From: Girardinichthys multiradiatus
Taxonomy: Eukaryota; Chordata; Actinopteri; Cyprinodontiformes; Goodeidae
Direction: 5' to 3'
Assembly (NCBI RefSeq): GCF_021462225.1
Contig: NC_061805.1
Location: 27,731,958 to 27,795,957 of the forward strand
Length of the DNA stretch: 64,000 nt
Part shown: one piece after another, positions 1 to 12,047 of the stretch
Layout of the letters: the number at the start of each line of letters is the position of its first letter
How positions within the stretch are numbered: the first letter of the stretch is position 1
Translations under genes and position numbers: made by a program
Notes under the pieces: model-generated
The model's database searches: none
The model's input: the letters and a program-made list of their open reading frames with translations, nothing else
Told to the model about the DNA's origin: nothing

Positions 1-555
1 CTTCACTCTGGGCATGCAACAGTCTGGGTGGTACGCTTCTTTGGGGCTTCTCCACACCGTAACTCTCCCAGATGTGGGGAAAACAGTAAAGGTGGACTCA
101 TCAGAGAACAATACATGTTTCACATAGTCCACAGCCCAAGATTTGCGCTCCTTGCACCATTGAAACCGACGTTTGGCATTGGCATGATTGACCAAAGGTT
201 TGGCTATAGCAGCCCGGCCATGTATATTGACTCTGTGGAGCTCCCGACGGACAGTTCTGGTTGAAACAGGAGAGTTGAGGTGCACATTTAATTCTGCCGT
301 GATTTGGGCAGCCGTGGTTTTATGTTTTTTGGATACAATCCGGGTTAGCACCTGAACATCCCTTTCAGACAGCTTCTTCTTGTGTCCACAGTTAATCCTG
401 TTGAATGTGGTTCGTCCTTCTTGGTGGTATGCTGACATTACCCTGGTTACCGTGGCTCTTGATACATCACAAAGACTTGTTGTCTTGATCACAGATGTGC
501 CAGCAAGACGTGCACCAACAATTTGTCCTCTTTTGAACTCTTTTATGTCACCCAT
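1..555 (-). CDS. Tc1-like transposase, N-terminal 185 codons (partial)
   Basis: Transposase that binds the element's inverted repeats and catalyses excision and insertion at TA. The ATG at 555-553 opens MGDIKEFKRG, and I translated all 185 codons to base 1 without a stop or frameshift. The first about 110 residues fit the paired-like DNA-binding region of two helix-turn-helix folds, with motifs such as VSRATVTRVMS and VRRELHR. The FSDEST motif, with the first catalytic Asp at about residue 152, marks the start of the DDE domain, followed by TVWR. The remaining catalytic residues would be beyond the window edge. Tc1 transposases are usually about 340 residues, so slightly over half is visible. 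An open frame of this length suggests a young copy; whether it is complete cannot be judged here. Confidence 0.88.
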   Translation of the reverse strand, partial: MGDIKEFKRGQIVGARLAGTSVIKTTSLCDVSRATVTRVMSAYHQEGRTTFNRINCGHKKKLSERDVQVLTRIVSKKHKTTAAQITAELNVHLNSPVSTRTVRRELHRVNIHGRAAIAKPLVNHANAKRRFQWCKERKSWAVDYVKHVLFSDESTFTVFPTSGRVTVWRSPKEAYHPDCCMPRVK

Positions 556-742
556 AATGTTAGTGTGCATTTCAATATTTTCAGCAAAACTGTGCTCTTA
601 CCCTGCGAATTGAACCTTCACACTCTGCTCTTACTGGTGCAATGTGCAATCAATGAAGACTGGCTACCAGGCTGGTCCAATTTAGCCATGAAACCTCCCA
701 CACTAAAATGACAGGTGTTTCAGTTTCATTATCCAACCCCTG
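1..742 (-). mobile_element. Tc1-like DNA transposon, 5' part, cut by window edge
   Basis: This is the 5' half of a Tc1/mariner-superfamily cut-and-paste transposon read on the minus strand. Its outer end lies at about 742, where the plus strand reads ccaacccctg followed by TA (743-744), the usual Tc1 TA target dinucleotide. Inside that end is a leader of about 190 bases, then a transposase start at 555. The frame stays open from 555 down to base 1, so the 3' half, including the second catalytic Asp, the Glu and the other inverted repeat, lies outside the window. I recognise the terminal sequence as a common fish Tc1 type. Inverted-repeat length cannot be measured here. Confidence 0.88.
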
Positions 743-744
743 TA

Positions 745-2947
745 TATGGCATGCCATTTCAAACTGTGACAAATGAGTCTCAGTGCTGTGGTGCAAAAGT
801 CAAAATTTTTTATCAATACAAACAAATATAGATGTGCCTGTTATGTCTATTTGTTATTATGCCAGCCGTATAGCATTATCTGCCTGCTAGTACAATAGAA
901 TCTGCCTGGAACACAGAGCTGAATAGAATTTTTTTCTGTTTTCTATACCAGCTCTAAACCTTTTTTGTTAGTGTGTGAGTTAGTTCTTTCCAGCAATTTT
1001 TCCCAGCAGAACACCAGTGGTATTACCTTGGGTTTTATGGATAATAGCTTTTGTCTACCAGCATATACAGTATAATCATATAACTCATTGGAGACAGGGC
1101 AGGGCTGCACATGAAGCTTTCATTTTATGTCCAATACTCGGGCAGTGGTAGAAGGTTGTATTAAACAAAAAGAACATCGTAGTCATATTTTTCCTATATT
1201 TAGTCTGCAGGGAAGATGAGACAAAACAGGCAGGGAAAACTGAGGAAAAATAAGCAGAGGAACAATTAGGGCAAGGTGAGACGTGCGAAACCTACTTTTA
1301 CTTCTTTTAAGACTTAAAGACAAGGTTACGGGCCTCTGCTGGAGATCTCTTACATCCCCTGGTTTCCACTTCTATACCACTGCTTAGTCCACTCATCAGC
1401 ACTTCATCACAAAGATACCACTTCTTACACAACCCCCGACTATCCACCTCAGGCTGCACTCATCCCTACTTTCACCCTTTATTTATATGTTAGATCTAAA
1501 TCTTTTCTCCCTCACTCCTTTTGTCTTTTTTCAGGCTTGGCCTTTATATCCTACATTTTCATCTTTCCTGTCTCTGTGTATTACAAAATCCGTGTTATCT
1601 TTTCTGCATCCTCTATTCTTTCTGTTGTCTTGCTCTCCTCACTTAAGACCTAGATTCACCCTCCTACTCTAAAGCTCTGATTTTCTGACTCAACCTTGAA
1701 CCTTTCTCTTCCTTCCAAATTACAGATGCAAAAGGAAACAGCGTGTGAACTCTATAAGAAATGAAAGGTGTAACTTAGTGGTTTCATTTTTAGCTTAAAT
1801 CTACATGTTTCTGTAGACAGTATGCAAATGGAAATCTTATTGTGTTTGTGTATCACACCATCATAACAATACACACTTTTTTTGTGCATGTTAATGACCA
1901 AATAAAACACATATGATGTGAGCTGAATGGTGAAAAAATAAAGTTTGTGTAATTCAAATAAAATCTTATAATTGTCGGAAGCAGAACACCTAACACTGAC
2001 ACACGAGCACTTAGAAAACATCAAATATCATTGAGTAGGCATGCAAATGTTTGCCCTTTTCGGACGCATTGCCATGCTGCGAAAGTTTTATCTGAGAAAG
2101 TCGCGTAACAAATAAACTTTACTTACTTACTTTACTAAATGTGTAGTTTTGCTGCTTTACATGTTACTCTACATCTGCAGATAAATAAACTAAATGAGAC
2201 AATGCCAATGCTTTGTTTAATTTGATCCACCAGGTTTTTTTTTATCATTAGTTGACGTACATCAAACAGACGTAATGTTATGAGCAGCATAATGTGCATT
2301 GTGTCTACTGTACTTAGACTGCAATGTCTGCCTGGGAAACTTGCAAACCTAATTTCAAACTAAGCACTTTCCATTTTTTTCAGACCCATTGCAATATTCC
2401 CATATTTAGCTATTGATGATTCTTTTTGTTTCTTGTCTTTGAATCTCCATATTTTATTATGAATAATTTGTCATATCTGGCTCTTGTGGTTATAACTCCA
2501 GTGATATTGTTAATCCGTGTTTAAAACAATAAGAAAACCTCTTGAGAGTGTAGAAACAGCTGCTTCACCTGAAGTGATTATACAGAGAGTAAGAGTTAAG
2601 CCACTGTAGCGTGCTGAATTAAACAGAATTTCTATTGTAGAATATTTATGCATTCTTCACCATGTTATTTGTACCTGACCTATTTCTGATAAAATATTAC
2701 AAAAATATGATGGACTAATTGAGCAGTGTTTTCTTATTTTCTCTTTTATTTTACATGCTTTCAATAAATTAAATCAAAATATCTATTATATAAATGTCAT
2801 TTTCTCTTTTACAAATTCTCTTTTCCCTTCTGTGCAGCTCCTGACAGCAAACTTCATCCAATGCATTATTTAAAAGAAACAAAAAGAAAACAATTAGACA
2901 AATATAATAAAACACATCTGTTTGGATTTATGATAGCCTTACACATT
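745..2947. other. Non-coding stretch, nothing recognised
   Basis: AT-rich DNA with pyrimidine-rich patches around 1340-1700. The open frames here are short, lack known motifs and look like chance. No RNA gene, exon or repeat family was recognised. Confidence 0.6.
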
Positions 2948-3200
2948 AAACATTTTGTCAAGTTACAACCACAAACTTGTGGTTGTAATGTGCTTATTTG
3001 GGATCTTATGTGATAGATGATAAAGATAAATTAGTGCCTAATTGTTAAAAGGAAGAAAAATTATGTATGCTTTTTACATTTTTTTTCCAAATAATCAAAA
3101 AAATCTGGCATGAATTTACTTTGATACCAGTAAATAAAGTCCAATGCAACTAACTGCCTTCAGAAATCACACCTGACTTGCTATGAATGGTAATTTTTAG
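2948..3200 (+). mobile_element. Eroded Tc1-like remnant, 5' non-coding part
   Basis: The segment resembles the inverted-repeat and leader region of a Tc1 family. Recognisable pieces are a conserved terminal block around 2960-3060 and a leader block near 3128-3190 (ccagtaaataaagtccaatg). It is full of small changes and has no coding sequence. A 12-bp perfect inverted repeat with a 2-base loop sits at 2963-2988. The assignment rests on pattern memory of the family, so confidence is moderate. Confidence 0.5.
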
Positions 3201-3839
3201 GTCTTGCCATTCTGGACATTCAATAGATGCATTCTAACACATTACCATGCTTGGATCTAAACTATTCTATTGTAACTATTTCTGTATATTAAGGGATTGT
3301 CCAATAGGAAATTGGGCCTCCTGCTACAATTTCAAAGCCTCTAACATAGGCCTCTTTCACAAATAATCGTCATAAACCCACAAAGATGAGCCAACTCTGA
3401 GCTACCTCGAGACATTCATTAATCACAATTGAGATGGGAACATCACGTACAGCTTTGAGCTTTTAGAAAGTATCATAACAGTGCAGTGCGACAGGATGAT
3501 TGGTGAGGTATTAACGTCGGCATTATGCATTGATTCTGTGTCGGAGGTCTTTCCATACCATTCTTTTCAAAACAACCATGGCAGACAAACTCAATGCAAC
3601 AGCGATCCTGTTGTTAGTCAGTCAAGTGCTTTAGCCTTAAATTATTCATCTCACGTACTTGCTCTACTCATCAGAAATTATTTAGGTACCGTTTACACTA
3701 TGCTTAGCAAGTCAGGGGTGTAACAGAGACAAGCAGTCTTCAACAACTGTTGTTGAATGCGTGGTTTTGGACAACACATGGATATTGCAAAAAGTTGCCT
3801 TAACCCCTTTAAGTGTTTGGTGAAATAGCTGCATTTTCT

Positions 3840-4000
3840 TTCAGGCTTGCTCTGTATTAAACTCCATTTATCTTCCCATCAACACCAAACAGCATTTTTC
3901 CCTTGCCAAACAAAAGGATCCACACAGCATGATGCCATCACTTTGTTTCGTGGTGGGGGTGTTTAGAGTGATGTGCAAACATCTGAAGCCATCATGGAAC
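3840..4000 (-). pseudogene. Fragment of Tc1-like transposase gene
   Basis: Read on the minus strand, this short piece resembles the middle of a Tc1 transposase gene around the HHPxxxxxTVKHGG-type segment. The plus-strand block cacagcatgatgccatcac followed by tttcgtggtggggg is typical of the antisense of that region. Reading frames are broken and no full domain remains. It may belong to the same dead copy as the remnant at 2948-3200, but the 640 bases between them are too eroded to prove it. Confidence 0.45.
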
Positions 4001-4010
4001 AGCTGCATTT

Positions 4011-4936
4011 GCATTGATGAAATTACATTCAGATTAACTCTGTTTTCTACTTGGTGACTTCTGAAGCCAATTGATTGCACAAACATTTATCTAGGGTTTA
4101 TTACCATTTATTATTGCATGGTTACACCATATATTCATTGACTGACATACGTCTATGCGGCATTGGGTGGAGTTTGATGTGTGATATGCCATGGTAGCAG
4201 AGACACTTGTACAACAAAAGAAAGTGAGAAAAAAAAGAACAAATAAACATTTCTGTGACATAAAAAGGAAATACCTTCACAAGGAGCAGCTCTTCAGATT
4301 TTGTTTTAAACTACAAACAGTCAAACTTAGGATCAACCCACAGTCTTCTTTTGTGGGCCACTGAGTTGTTCCACCAGAGCTGCTGAAGGTTAAGTGCTTT
4401 ACTTACTTAAGGGCACCACTGCAGCAGAGGGGAACATGATTCACTGAATTCCCCTACCAAGACATTTCTCTTAGATGTTCAATGTTTGGGTTTAAGACCT
4501 TTAAAATAACATTTAAAAGAAAAACTAAATTAATTAAAAGTGAAACAACATAAAAACATAAAAGCCTCAACTGATAAATGGATAAATAAAAACTGAGGAA
4601 TAAACACAATATTCTATTGACTATTTCAATTATCTGTTGGTCTGTTTCATAAAAACTAATTGGATTATCTGTGACAAAAGGCTACAACCCTATAACCCTA
4701 TGTCATCTTCCTGTACAGCTGAATTGCACAAAAGGATGAGTCATTTGCTACATATTCAGCAAAAATAACAGTATGATGAGACCCTTCATTTAGGAACCTT
4801 TTTTTGCTTTCAGAGAGAAACTCTGATGATTTAGTAAACCATACACTTCTGCTGAGCTCCATTACCCTATGCCAGAGACCCTGGAAAGCAACAAAGTCTT
4901 GCCTTGATCTGTCTTCACCCTGCAAGTGTTTTACAG
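4011..4936. other. Non-coding stretch, nothing recognised
   Basis: AT-rich sequence upstream of the Tc1 element at 4939. Two short overlapping antisense open frames (about 4700-4990) show no family motif and are probably chance. No other feature seen. Confidence 0.55.
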
Positions 4937-4938
4937 TA

Positions 4939-5138
4939 CAGGTCCTTCTCAAAATATTAGCATATTGTGATAAAGTTCATTATTTTCCATAATGTAATGA
5001 TGAAAATTTAACATTCATATATTTTAGATTCATTGCACACTAACTGAAATATTTCAGGTCTTTTATTGTCTTAATATGGATGATTTTGGCATACAGCTCA
5101 TGAAAACCCAAAATTCCTATCTCACAAAATTAGCATAT
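4939..5138 (+). repeat. Left terminal inverted repeat of the Tc1 element
   Basis: A 200-bp arm that is the reverse complement of 6346-6545 with about five mismatches. It starts CAGGTCC immediately after the TA target and ends at tagcatat. Long arms like this normally contain the transposase binding sites. Confidence 0.93.
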
Positions 5139-5215
5139 TTCATCCGACCAATAAAAGAAAAGTGTTTTCAATTAAAAAAACGTCAAACTTCAAATAATCA
5201 TGTACAGTTATGCAC

Positions 5216-6217
5216 TCAATACTTGGTCGGGAATCCATTTGCAGAAATAACTGCTTCAATGCGGCGTGGCATGGAGGTAATCAGCCTGTGGCACTGCTGA
5301 GATCTTATGGAGGCCCAGGATGCTTCGATAGCGGCCTTTAGCTCATCCAGAGTGTTGGGTCTTGAGTCTCTCAATGTTCTCTTCACAATATCCCACAGAT
5401 TCTCTATGGGGTTCAGGTCAGGAGAGTTGGCAGGCCAATTGAGCACAGTGATACCATGGTCATTAAACCATTTACCAGTGGTTTTGGCACTGTGAGCAGG
5501 TGCCAGGTCGTGCTGAAAAATGAAATCTTCATCTCCATAAAGCTTTTCAGCAGATGGAAGCATGAAGTGCTCCAAAATCTCCTGATAGCTAGCATTGACC
5601 CTGCCCTTGATAAAACACAGTGGACCAACACCAGCAGCTGACACGGCACCCCAGACCATCACTGACTGTGGGTACTTGACACTGGACTTCTGTCATTTTG
5701 GCATTTCCTTCTCCCCAGTCTTCCTCCAGACTCTGGCACCTTGATTTCCGAATGACATGCAAAATTTGCTTTCATCCGAAAAAAGTACTTTGGACCACTG
5801 AGCAACAGTCCAGTGCTGCTTCTCTGTAGCCCAGGTCAGGCGCTTCTGCCGCTGTTTCTGGTTCAAACGTGGCTTGACCTGGGGAATGCGGCACCTGTAG
5901 CCCATTTCCTGCACACACCTGTGCACGGTGGCTCTGGATGTTTCTACTCCAGACTCAGTCCACTGCTTCCGCAGGTCCCCCAAGGTCTGGAATCGGCCCT
6001 TCTCCACAATCTTCCTCAGGGTCCGGTCACCTCTTCTCGTTGTGCAGCGTTTTCTGCCACACTTTTTCCTTCCCACAGACTTCCCACTGAGGTGCCTTGA
6101 TACAGCACTCTGGGAACAGCCTATTCGTTCAGAAATTTCTTTCTGTGTCTTACCCTCTTGCTTGAGGGTGTCAATAGTGGCCTTCTGGACAGCAGTCAGG
6201 TCGGCAGTCTTACCCAT
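5216..6217 (-). pseudogene. Tc1-like transposase, one premature TGA
   Basis: DD34E transposase gene of the element at 4939-6545, 333 sense-length codons from the ATG at 6217 to the stop at 5216. The N-terminus carries a helix-turn-helix (QKEISERIGCSQSAVSRHL) and a basic GRKKCGRKR linker. The catalytic Asp of FSDESKF, the second Asp of QHDLAP and the Glu of NPIENLW are all present. I count 34 residues between the second Asp and the Glu, as expected for Tc1. Codon 175 (5695-5693) is TGA, and the same frame then continues without shift to the natural end. So a single nonsense change, just after EKEMPK, separates a 174-residue and a downstream fragment. Apart from this the gene looks full length. 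Confidence 0.93.
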
Positions 6218-6345
6218 GATTGGGGTTTTGAGTGATGAACCAGGCTGGGAGTTTTAAAGGCCTCAGGAATCTTTTGCAGGTGTTTAGAGTTAACTCGTTG
6301 ATTCGGATGATTAGGTTCATAGCTCGTTTAGAGACCCTTTTAATG

Positions 6346-6545
6346 ATATGCTAATTTTGTGAGATAGGAATTTTGGGTTTTCATGAGCAGTATGCCAAAA
6401 TCATCCGTATTAAGACAATAAAAGACCTGAAATATTTCAGTTAGTGTGCAATGAATCAAAAATATATGAATGTTAAATTTTCATCATGACATTATGGAAA
6501 ATAATGAACTTTATCACAATATGTTAATATTTTGAGAAGGACCTG
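6346..6545 (-). repeat. Right terminal inverted repeat of the Tc1 element
   Basis: Mirror arm of 4939-5138. Read on the minus strand it begins CAGGTCC next to the TA at 6546-6547. It also lies upstream of the transposase start, so it probably holds the element's promoter. Confidence 0.93.
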
Positions 6546-6547
6546 TA

Positions 6548-9500
6548 TATAGTCCAAATTTAAAGTCCTTACACCTTTTACACTTGCTTGTTATAATAAA
6601 TAGCAATAACAGATATTTGATGCATTAATTATTAAAAACTTGGCAAAAGCAGCCTACTATTACAGTATTAGGGTGTTCCATTAGTGTTCAGGTGAATTTC
6701 TGGTGAGTCCAATAATGTACAAATTATCTTAGGGAAGCTAATGCAAAACAACTTCACCACTTGAAATGGTAATCAAAGACAATATCTGATGATTAAAAAA
6801 ATAAGATCTGCATTATGAAGATGCACGTGAAATAATTTAATTTACAGAAATTTAACTTCATATCTACAAACAGCAGGGGTCCTCTTTCACCGTTAAATGG
6901 CACTTAAGGGAACATCTCATGCTCTTCATGTTAAGTTGGTATGCAAACTTGCATGGCTCTCAGACAGAGGCTGTGCCAGGTCAGCAGGTAGGTCAGTGGT
7001 TATCAACCTCCTGCTTGCATACAAGTCGAGAGGAGAGAGGAAGACGCTGTGGCATTGCTGAATGAGATCACAATACTGTGTGTAGTGGTGATGAATAGAT
7101 ATGATACAACATGACCAGGAGTTAAAGTAGATGAGGAAACTTGCTTCAGAACTAAAAAAAATATGAAAAGAAGTTGTGGCTTCATTGAGGAGTTTTTTAT
7201 CTGTCAGTAACGGTATACCCTCGCATACTAATGCATATCTGCCTTGCCTTTGAATGAAGTAAGATGATGCACAAGTAAAAGAATAACATCCCAGCTTTGC
7301 TCTCCCACACAACTGATACTGTAACAGACATGAATCGATTTCTAGCTAAGCAACACTGGCATAGCTGTTTTGGAGATGTCAAAAAATTATGTTGCATAAG
7401 CATCATAACTCAGGGATGTCACATTTATGAAACAAGATATTAACATATACTATGTTTAAAAAAAAAAACTAACCATTTCTTTCACTTTATGATAATAAAT
7501 ACAACTAATGGTTTTCCTTTTTAAATTAGTTAAGATACAAAAAAATATTTATTTTTGTGAAAAGCCAAAACAATTCAAATAAATTTTTTCTCAAATTCAG
7601 AAGTTCACATTTCCTAAACATATGATAGAATTGCCATTTTAAACTGTAGAATGTGGGTAACTGACTCAGGTTTGTAGATGGCCAAAACATCAACTTTGTT
7701 GTCCTTTAAGCTACTTTGTAATTAATTTGGCGATATGCTTATGTTCATTGTCACTTTTGAAGACCAAGCTTTAACTTTTTGGCTAATATATCTTGAGATG
7801 TTTTTTAAATACCTCCACATTACAATCTTTCTTCATGACAAATATTTTGTGAAGTGCAACAGTCCATCTTGCAGCAAAACACCCATACGACATGTTTCAG
7901 CTACAGATCAAAGTTGGAGTTGTGTTCTTAAGCTTGTAAGTTCTTACCTTTGTCCAGCAAATACAAAGATGATCATTATGTGCACACTCCAAAAATGTTT
8001 GTCTCTGAGTGCATTTGTAAACTGCATCCTGGATACGTATGTACTATGCTTTTTTATTTTATAGTCTTTTTGTTTGGAGTCATGGGTTCTTTCTCCTTAT
8101 GTGGCCTTCGACCTATGTATGTAAATATAAGACTCATTTGTTTTTTTAAACACCTGAAACGGTTTTCAAAGCTTTCCTAATTTGTTTCTAAGTGATGCAA
8201 CATTTATTTTATCTGTATATTTCTGCTATAAAGGAAAGTTAGAATACAAAATTATTACTCAGTCTAGACCATTTTTAAAGAAGGCAAATACCATTTTATT
8301 CAATTTGATGATGGTGATTATTGGCCATCTCTGTTCATGTATTTAGGGTAATTCTAGAAAAAGATAGCAGAACAAAAAATGCACTCGTCACCCTCCAATT
8401 GCACAGCTATCAACGCTTTCATCCTGTCCTCTACATAGGCATCATATAAAACATTTAAAAGCCATAATTTCTTTGAAGTGGAATCGTGTCAGTCGATGGC
8501 TTTGTATAATCCCTCAGTTCACTTGTTTGCTGTGCAGTGAAAAGACCCATTTCTGCCTCCATACATACAGAGAACTTAACCAGAAGATCTCTGACCTGTA
8601 TTACACTGAGTCTACCTCACCACAGCAAACACACAAAATGTGCATATTAAATAAAACATATACCTTTCATGGGATTATACTTCCATGGACCCAACTGCTG
8701 CTCTGTCCACTCTCACCTCTTTTAATTTTCCCACATGGTATCACTTGGTCAGCTCGACGTAATAAAGGATTCACATACCATTTACATGCACCAAATCACT
8801 ACACAACATGCATTATGCAGTGAAGCTTGTGGTGTAGGGGTCCAGTCATTTTCCTTTATGCTCTTAAAAGACACCCTTGCTTCCTCCATCTTTTTCAATC
8901 TCTTCCATGACCCTTTTTAAGGCCTACAAACCTTTTTAAGGCCTACAAACCACCCTCCGAGCTTGATGCGCAACTCTGTTTTCTTTCTATTCATCAGATG
9001 ATGATCTTCCTTTCAGACTATAAATCTTTTTCTCATCCTTCTTCTGTTTTAGTCTCTTACTGTTGCCAGCTGTCTGTTTTAATTGTTTTTATTGTTCTCT
9101 TCCAGGGTCACAATGAGATCTTCATTTGTTCAGGATCACCACAGCTAAAATAATAATAATTTGCACAAAAAAGCAAGAAAACTTAAAAGTATTTGGCTTC
9201 AACTTGAGAGTAATGGTACTTTGTCTTTCCAAACATAATTCAGTATATGTCAGTTTGTTTAAGTAACACCAATGAATAACAAATTTTATCTTAACGAAAT
9301 TTGCAAAGCAAACATCCCTAACGAATAACAAATCATCGACAGAGGTCAGTTTAGTCCACATGCTGCTCAGATGAAAATATTTCCAATGCAAAACACACAT
9401 ATAGTCATATACAGATCAAATAAAATAAGTCCAGTTGGACCCAAATGATAATACAATACAATCAAAACCATTTGATCGTATAATGTCAGTTGGTAAAGAG

Positions 9501-10071
9501 TTATCTAAGGAAGTCTAGTCAATCAAACCAAATTGTTGAATTTACAGCAATTCCTACTCCTGAACAAGAATGAGACTAACTTGGGGGTCCACATTTTGTT
9601 TTACGCATCTCAGAACTAAGGCTTAGGAAAATATGCAACATTAGAATATGTTGGTGAATGTTGTGAAAACTATATATGACTTGTAATAAATAGCTAAAAT
9701 GTGAGTGATAAAGAGTATTCTATCCAGCTACTGGCAAAAAGTAGTTTTTTCTATTGTTTAAGAATTTATAAAACTTATTGCATTAAACAATTGTCACCAG
9801 AAATACTGCTGCCTTAGACAGCCTGTGTGTGTGTAACAAAAATCATTAGCAAACATTTATTGCAGTGTAAGCAGTTAATCAGAATGTGCATTTTTCATTC
9901 AGGGATATTGCGATACTGATTAATTTGTGATCTATTGTACACCCCTTTGTAGAACCTGACAAACTCTTTACAAACCCTTCGCATTTTGCATATACGCCAC
10001 CAGTCCCATGTTGGTGTTTACAATTCAGTGGTATATCTGCTAGAGAGTGCTTACTCTAGTCATGACATACT
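6548..10071. other. Non-coding stretch, little recognised
   Basis: AT-rich DNA with scattered chance open frames up to 128 codons, none with a recognisable motif or plausible gene structure. The only clear internal feature is the small tandem duplication at 8912-8949. No transposon family was identified. Confidence 0.55.
8912..8949. repeat. 19-bp tandem duplication
   Basis: Two adjacent identical copies of a 19-base unit beginning cctttttaaggcc. This is a simple local duplication, probably replication slippage, with no evident function. Confidence 0.85.
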
Positions 10072-10395
10072 CAACTACATCCATCCATCCATCCATCTCC
10101 TATACCTGCTTCTTCTACACAGGGTCGTGGGGTAGCTGGTGCCTATCTCCAGCAGTCTTTGAGCAAGAGGAGGGTTACACCCTGGACAGGTCGCCAGTCC
10201 ATCACAGGGCTATATGGAGACACACAGGACCAACAACCATGAACAGACCCATTCATACCTCAGGGCAATTTAGAGAAACCAATTAATCTAACAGTCATGT
10301 TTTTGGACTGTGGGAAGACAGCGGAGTACCCAGAAAGAATGTATGCATGCGCAGGGAGAACATGCAAACTCCATGAAAGGCCGAGAGTCGCCCTA
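10072..10395 (-). repeat. SINE-like element, head missing, (GGAT)n tail
   Basis: On the minus strand this is the body and 3' end of the same family as 34749-35076 and 37523-37888. Shared landmarks are the ggactggcgacctgtccagg-type block, the ggagataggcaccagc block, and an end in GGATGGATGG repeats (plus strand catccatccatcc near 10078-10095). The tRNA-like head that should lie beyond about 10390 is absent, so this copy is 5'-truncated or eroded. The 79- and 74-codon open frames here are shadows. Confidence 0.8.
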
Positions 10396-11049
10396 GCTCA
10401 AAAATATTTTGTAAAAAATGTTTTTCGACTTTTAAAATGGTTTAAATATAATTTCGCTAAAGCTGCTAAGGAGACTTTTGGAGACAAAGGTGGTCTTTTA
10501 GATCAAAAACCTCAAGTGTAGACCACAGTGAGAGTCTGTAGAGCAACATTGGTCCTCTGCCAAGGAACTGCAATTGCCTTTCCTGGGGACCACCTACACA
10601 CTAAATTTAAGATATATTTCTTAGTTATGTCATTGTTTAAAATATTCTGAAGACACTGCTTTTGCTGGTCCACAAGCACACTGATCATGTAAAAATGGGT
10701 TGGTTTTATTTCCAGAAGCTCATGTCTCTCAACATTTATAAGAGAATGTTGTCAGTGTTTTGTCAATCAGTGGTGATAAGTACCTTCTTTTTTTGGTGTT
10801 GTGAGCTGGGAAGCAGGCATCAAGGGAAACAGAGCCAAAAAACTGGAAAACCTTATAAAAGCAGAGTCTGTTATCAGCATGAAACTGGTTGGAAGAAGAG
10901 TCTTGACTCTCCAAGAAATCAAAAATTTTATTTAGGACCAGGTTGACTCATCAATCCTGTCTTACCAAACTTTTTAGAAGGTAATTCCATCTAGCTGCCT
11001 TCAGCCTTTACAACGCACCTGCTATTAGGAGGTCCAGCCTAACAGAAGT
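10396..11049. other. Non-coding stretch, nothing recognised
   Basis: No repeat family, exon or RNA gene seen. Short open frames on both strands overlap each other and carry no motif. Confidence 0.5.
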
Positions 11050-11600
11050 GAATCTACCCTGATTCTTGTATGGATTTATAATATAATCTTAATATGATGG
11101 TTATATTAAGGCGCTGAACAGGGCATTGGATGAACATAAGGAAGTTTATTAATAATAATAGGAAACTTAAAGAGGAGCATGAGGAAAACAGGACAAGAAA
11201 CACAGCAGAGTCACAGGCACAAGTACATGGAGAGTCACAGAAAATAAAGACATGTAAACAGTGGATAAAACATGAGGATACAGCAGAGAATAAGGAACAG
11301 CAGAGAACATAAATACTGAGGGACGAATGGAGGATGACATTGGATGCCAGTGGCAAAAGGTAGGCATGGAGACTGAGGAAGGGAGACTAATTAGCACAGA
11401 TGAGATAAACGGAGATTCACAGAAACACTAAATCCAGGGAAAACAACAAATACTAACCTAAGGGGAAGAAACTGGAAGACACACGGAATGGAACACTGGA
11501 ATAAACTCAGAAAATAAGGCAAGAAAAAAAAACATAATGAACAACAGGGATAAAAGAAAACAAACATAAATGAGAACCTAAAGATCATAACAAATGTTTG
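11050..11600 (-). repeat. Unclassified interspersed repeat, LTR-like composition
   Basis: Read on the minus strand, the segment is pyrimidine-rich. It has a TATA-like tatttatg and then an attattaataaa stretch ahead of its likely 3' end (near 11150). The style resembles the 5' half of the element at 50845-52319, but I could not align the two or define ends. It may be a solo LTR-like or non-autonomous element. The overlapping antisense frames are low-complexity artefacts. Confidence 0.35.
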
Positions 11601-12047
11601 ATGATTGGGTTTTTTAGTTTTGACAGAAATTATTTAATAAAATTATGTAGATTTTTCCTTGAAGAATGTCACTTACTTATTCTGTTTGGGCCCAGGTTTT
11701 CACTTTTATTCATAGTTGTTGTGTACTGCTTGTTTTTACTTGATCAACATAAAAACATAAATTCATGGGATTATTATTTCCATTCTAACTTTAGAACCCT
11801 AACGTTTGGTTTTAAACAGGGTCTTAAGCAAAAGAGTTTGAGTTTAAAAATACCTTTATTTCACACTGTATTTCACACTCTAACCATCAATAAAAAAACA
11901 CAAAATAATAATCCATAAAACAAAAAAACATTCTAAATCAAAAAATCAAAAAGCAAAAACTAAAGATGCATCATCCACTGAACACAAAACATCATTAATA
12001 CCCCACTTATTTACAAAGACAGCTATGTTCTTTGTCAACTTAAAAAA

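Larger units (their letters stand above)
4939..6545 (-). mobile_element. Complete Tc1-like transposon with ~200-bp TIRs
   Basis: A 1607-bp Tc1/mariner element bounded on both sides by TA (4937-4938 and 6546-6547). Both ends begin caggtccttctcaaaatatt when read inward. The two arms stay nearly identical for 200 bases (4939-5138 and 6346-6545); I counted about five differences by eye. A single transposase gene on the minus strand (6217-5216) occupies the centre and is interrupted by one TGA. Near-complete structure and high arm similarity point to recent insertion. It is non-autonomous as it stands, but its ends could be used by a transposase supplied in trans. Confidence 0.95.

Noticed and set aside
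11050..11600. Same family as the element at 50845-52319
   Set aside because: Both are pyrimidine-rich with TATA-like and AATAAA-like signals, but I could not align them and the 8-bp ends are absent here.
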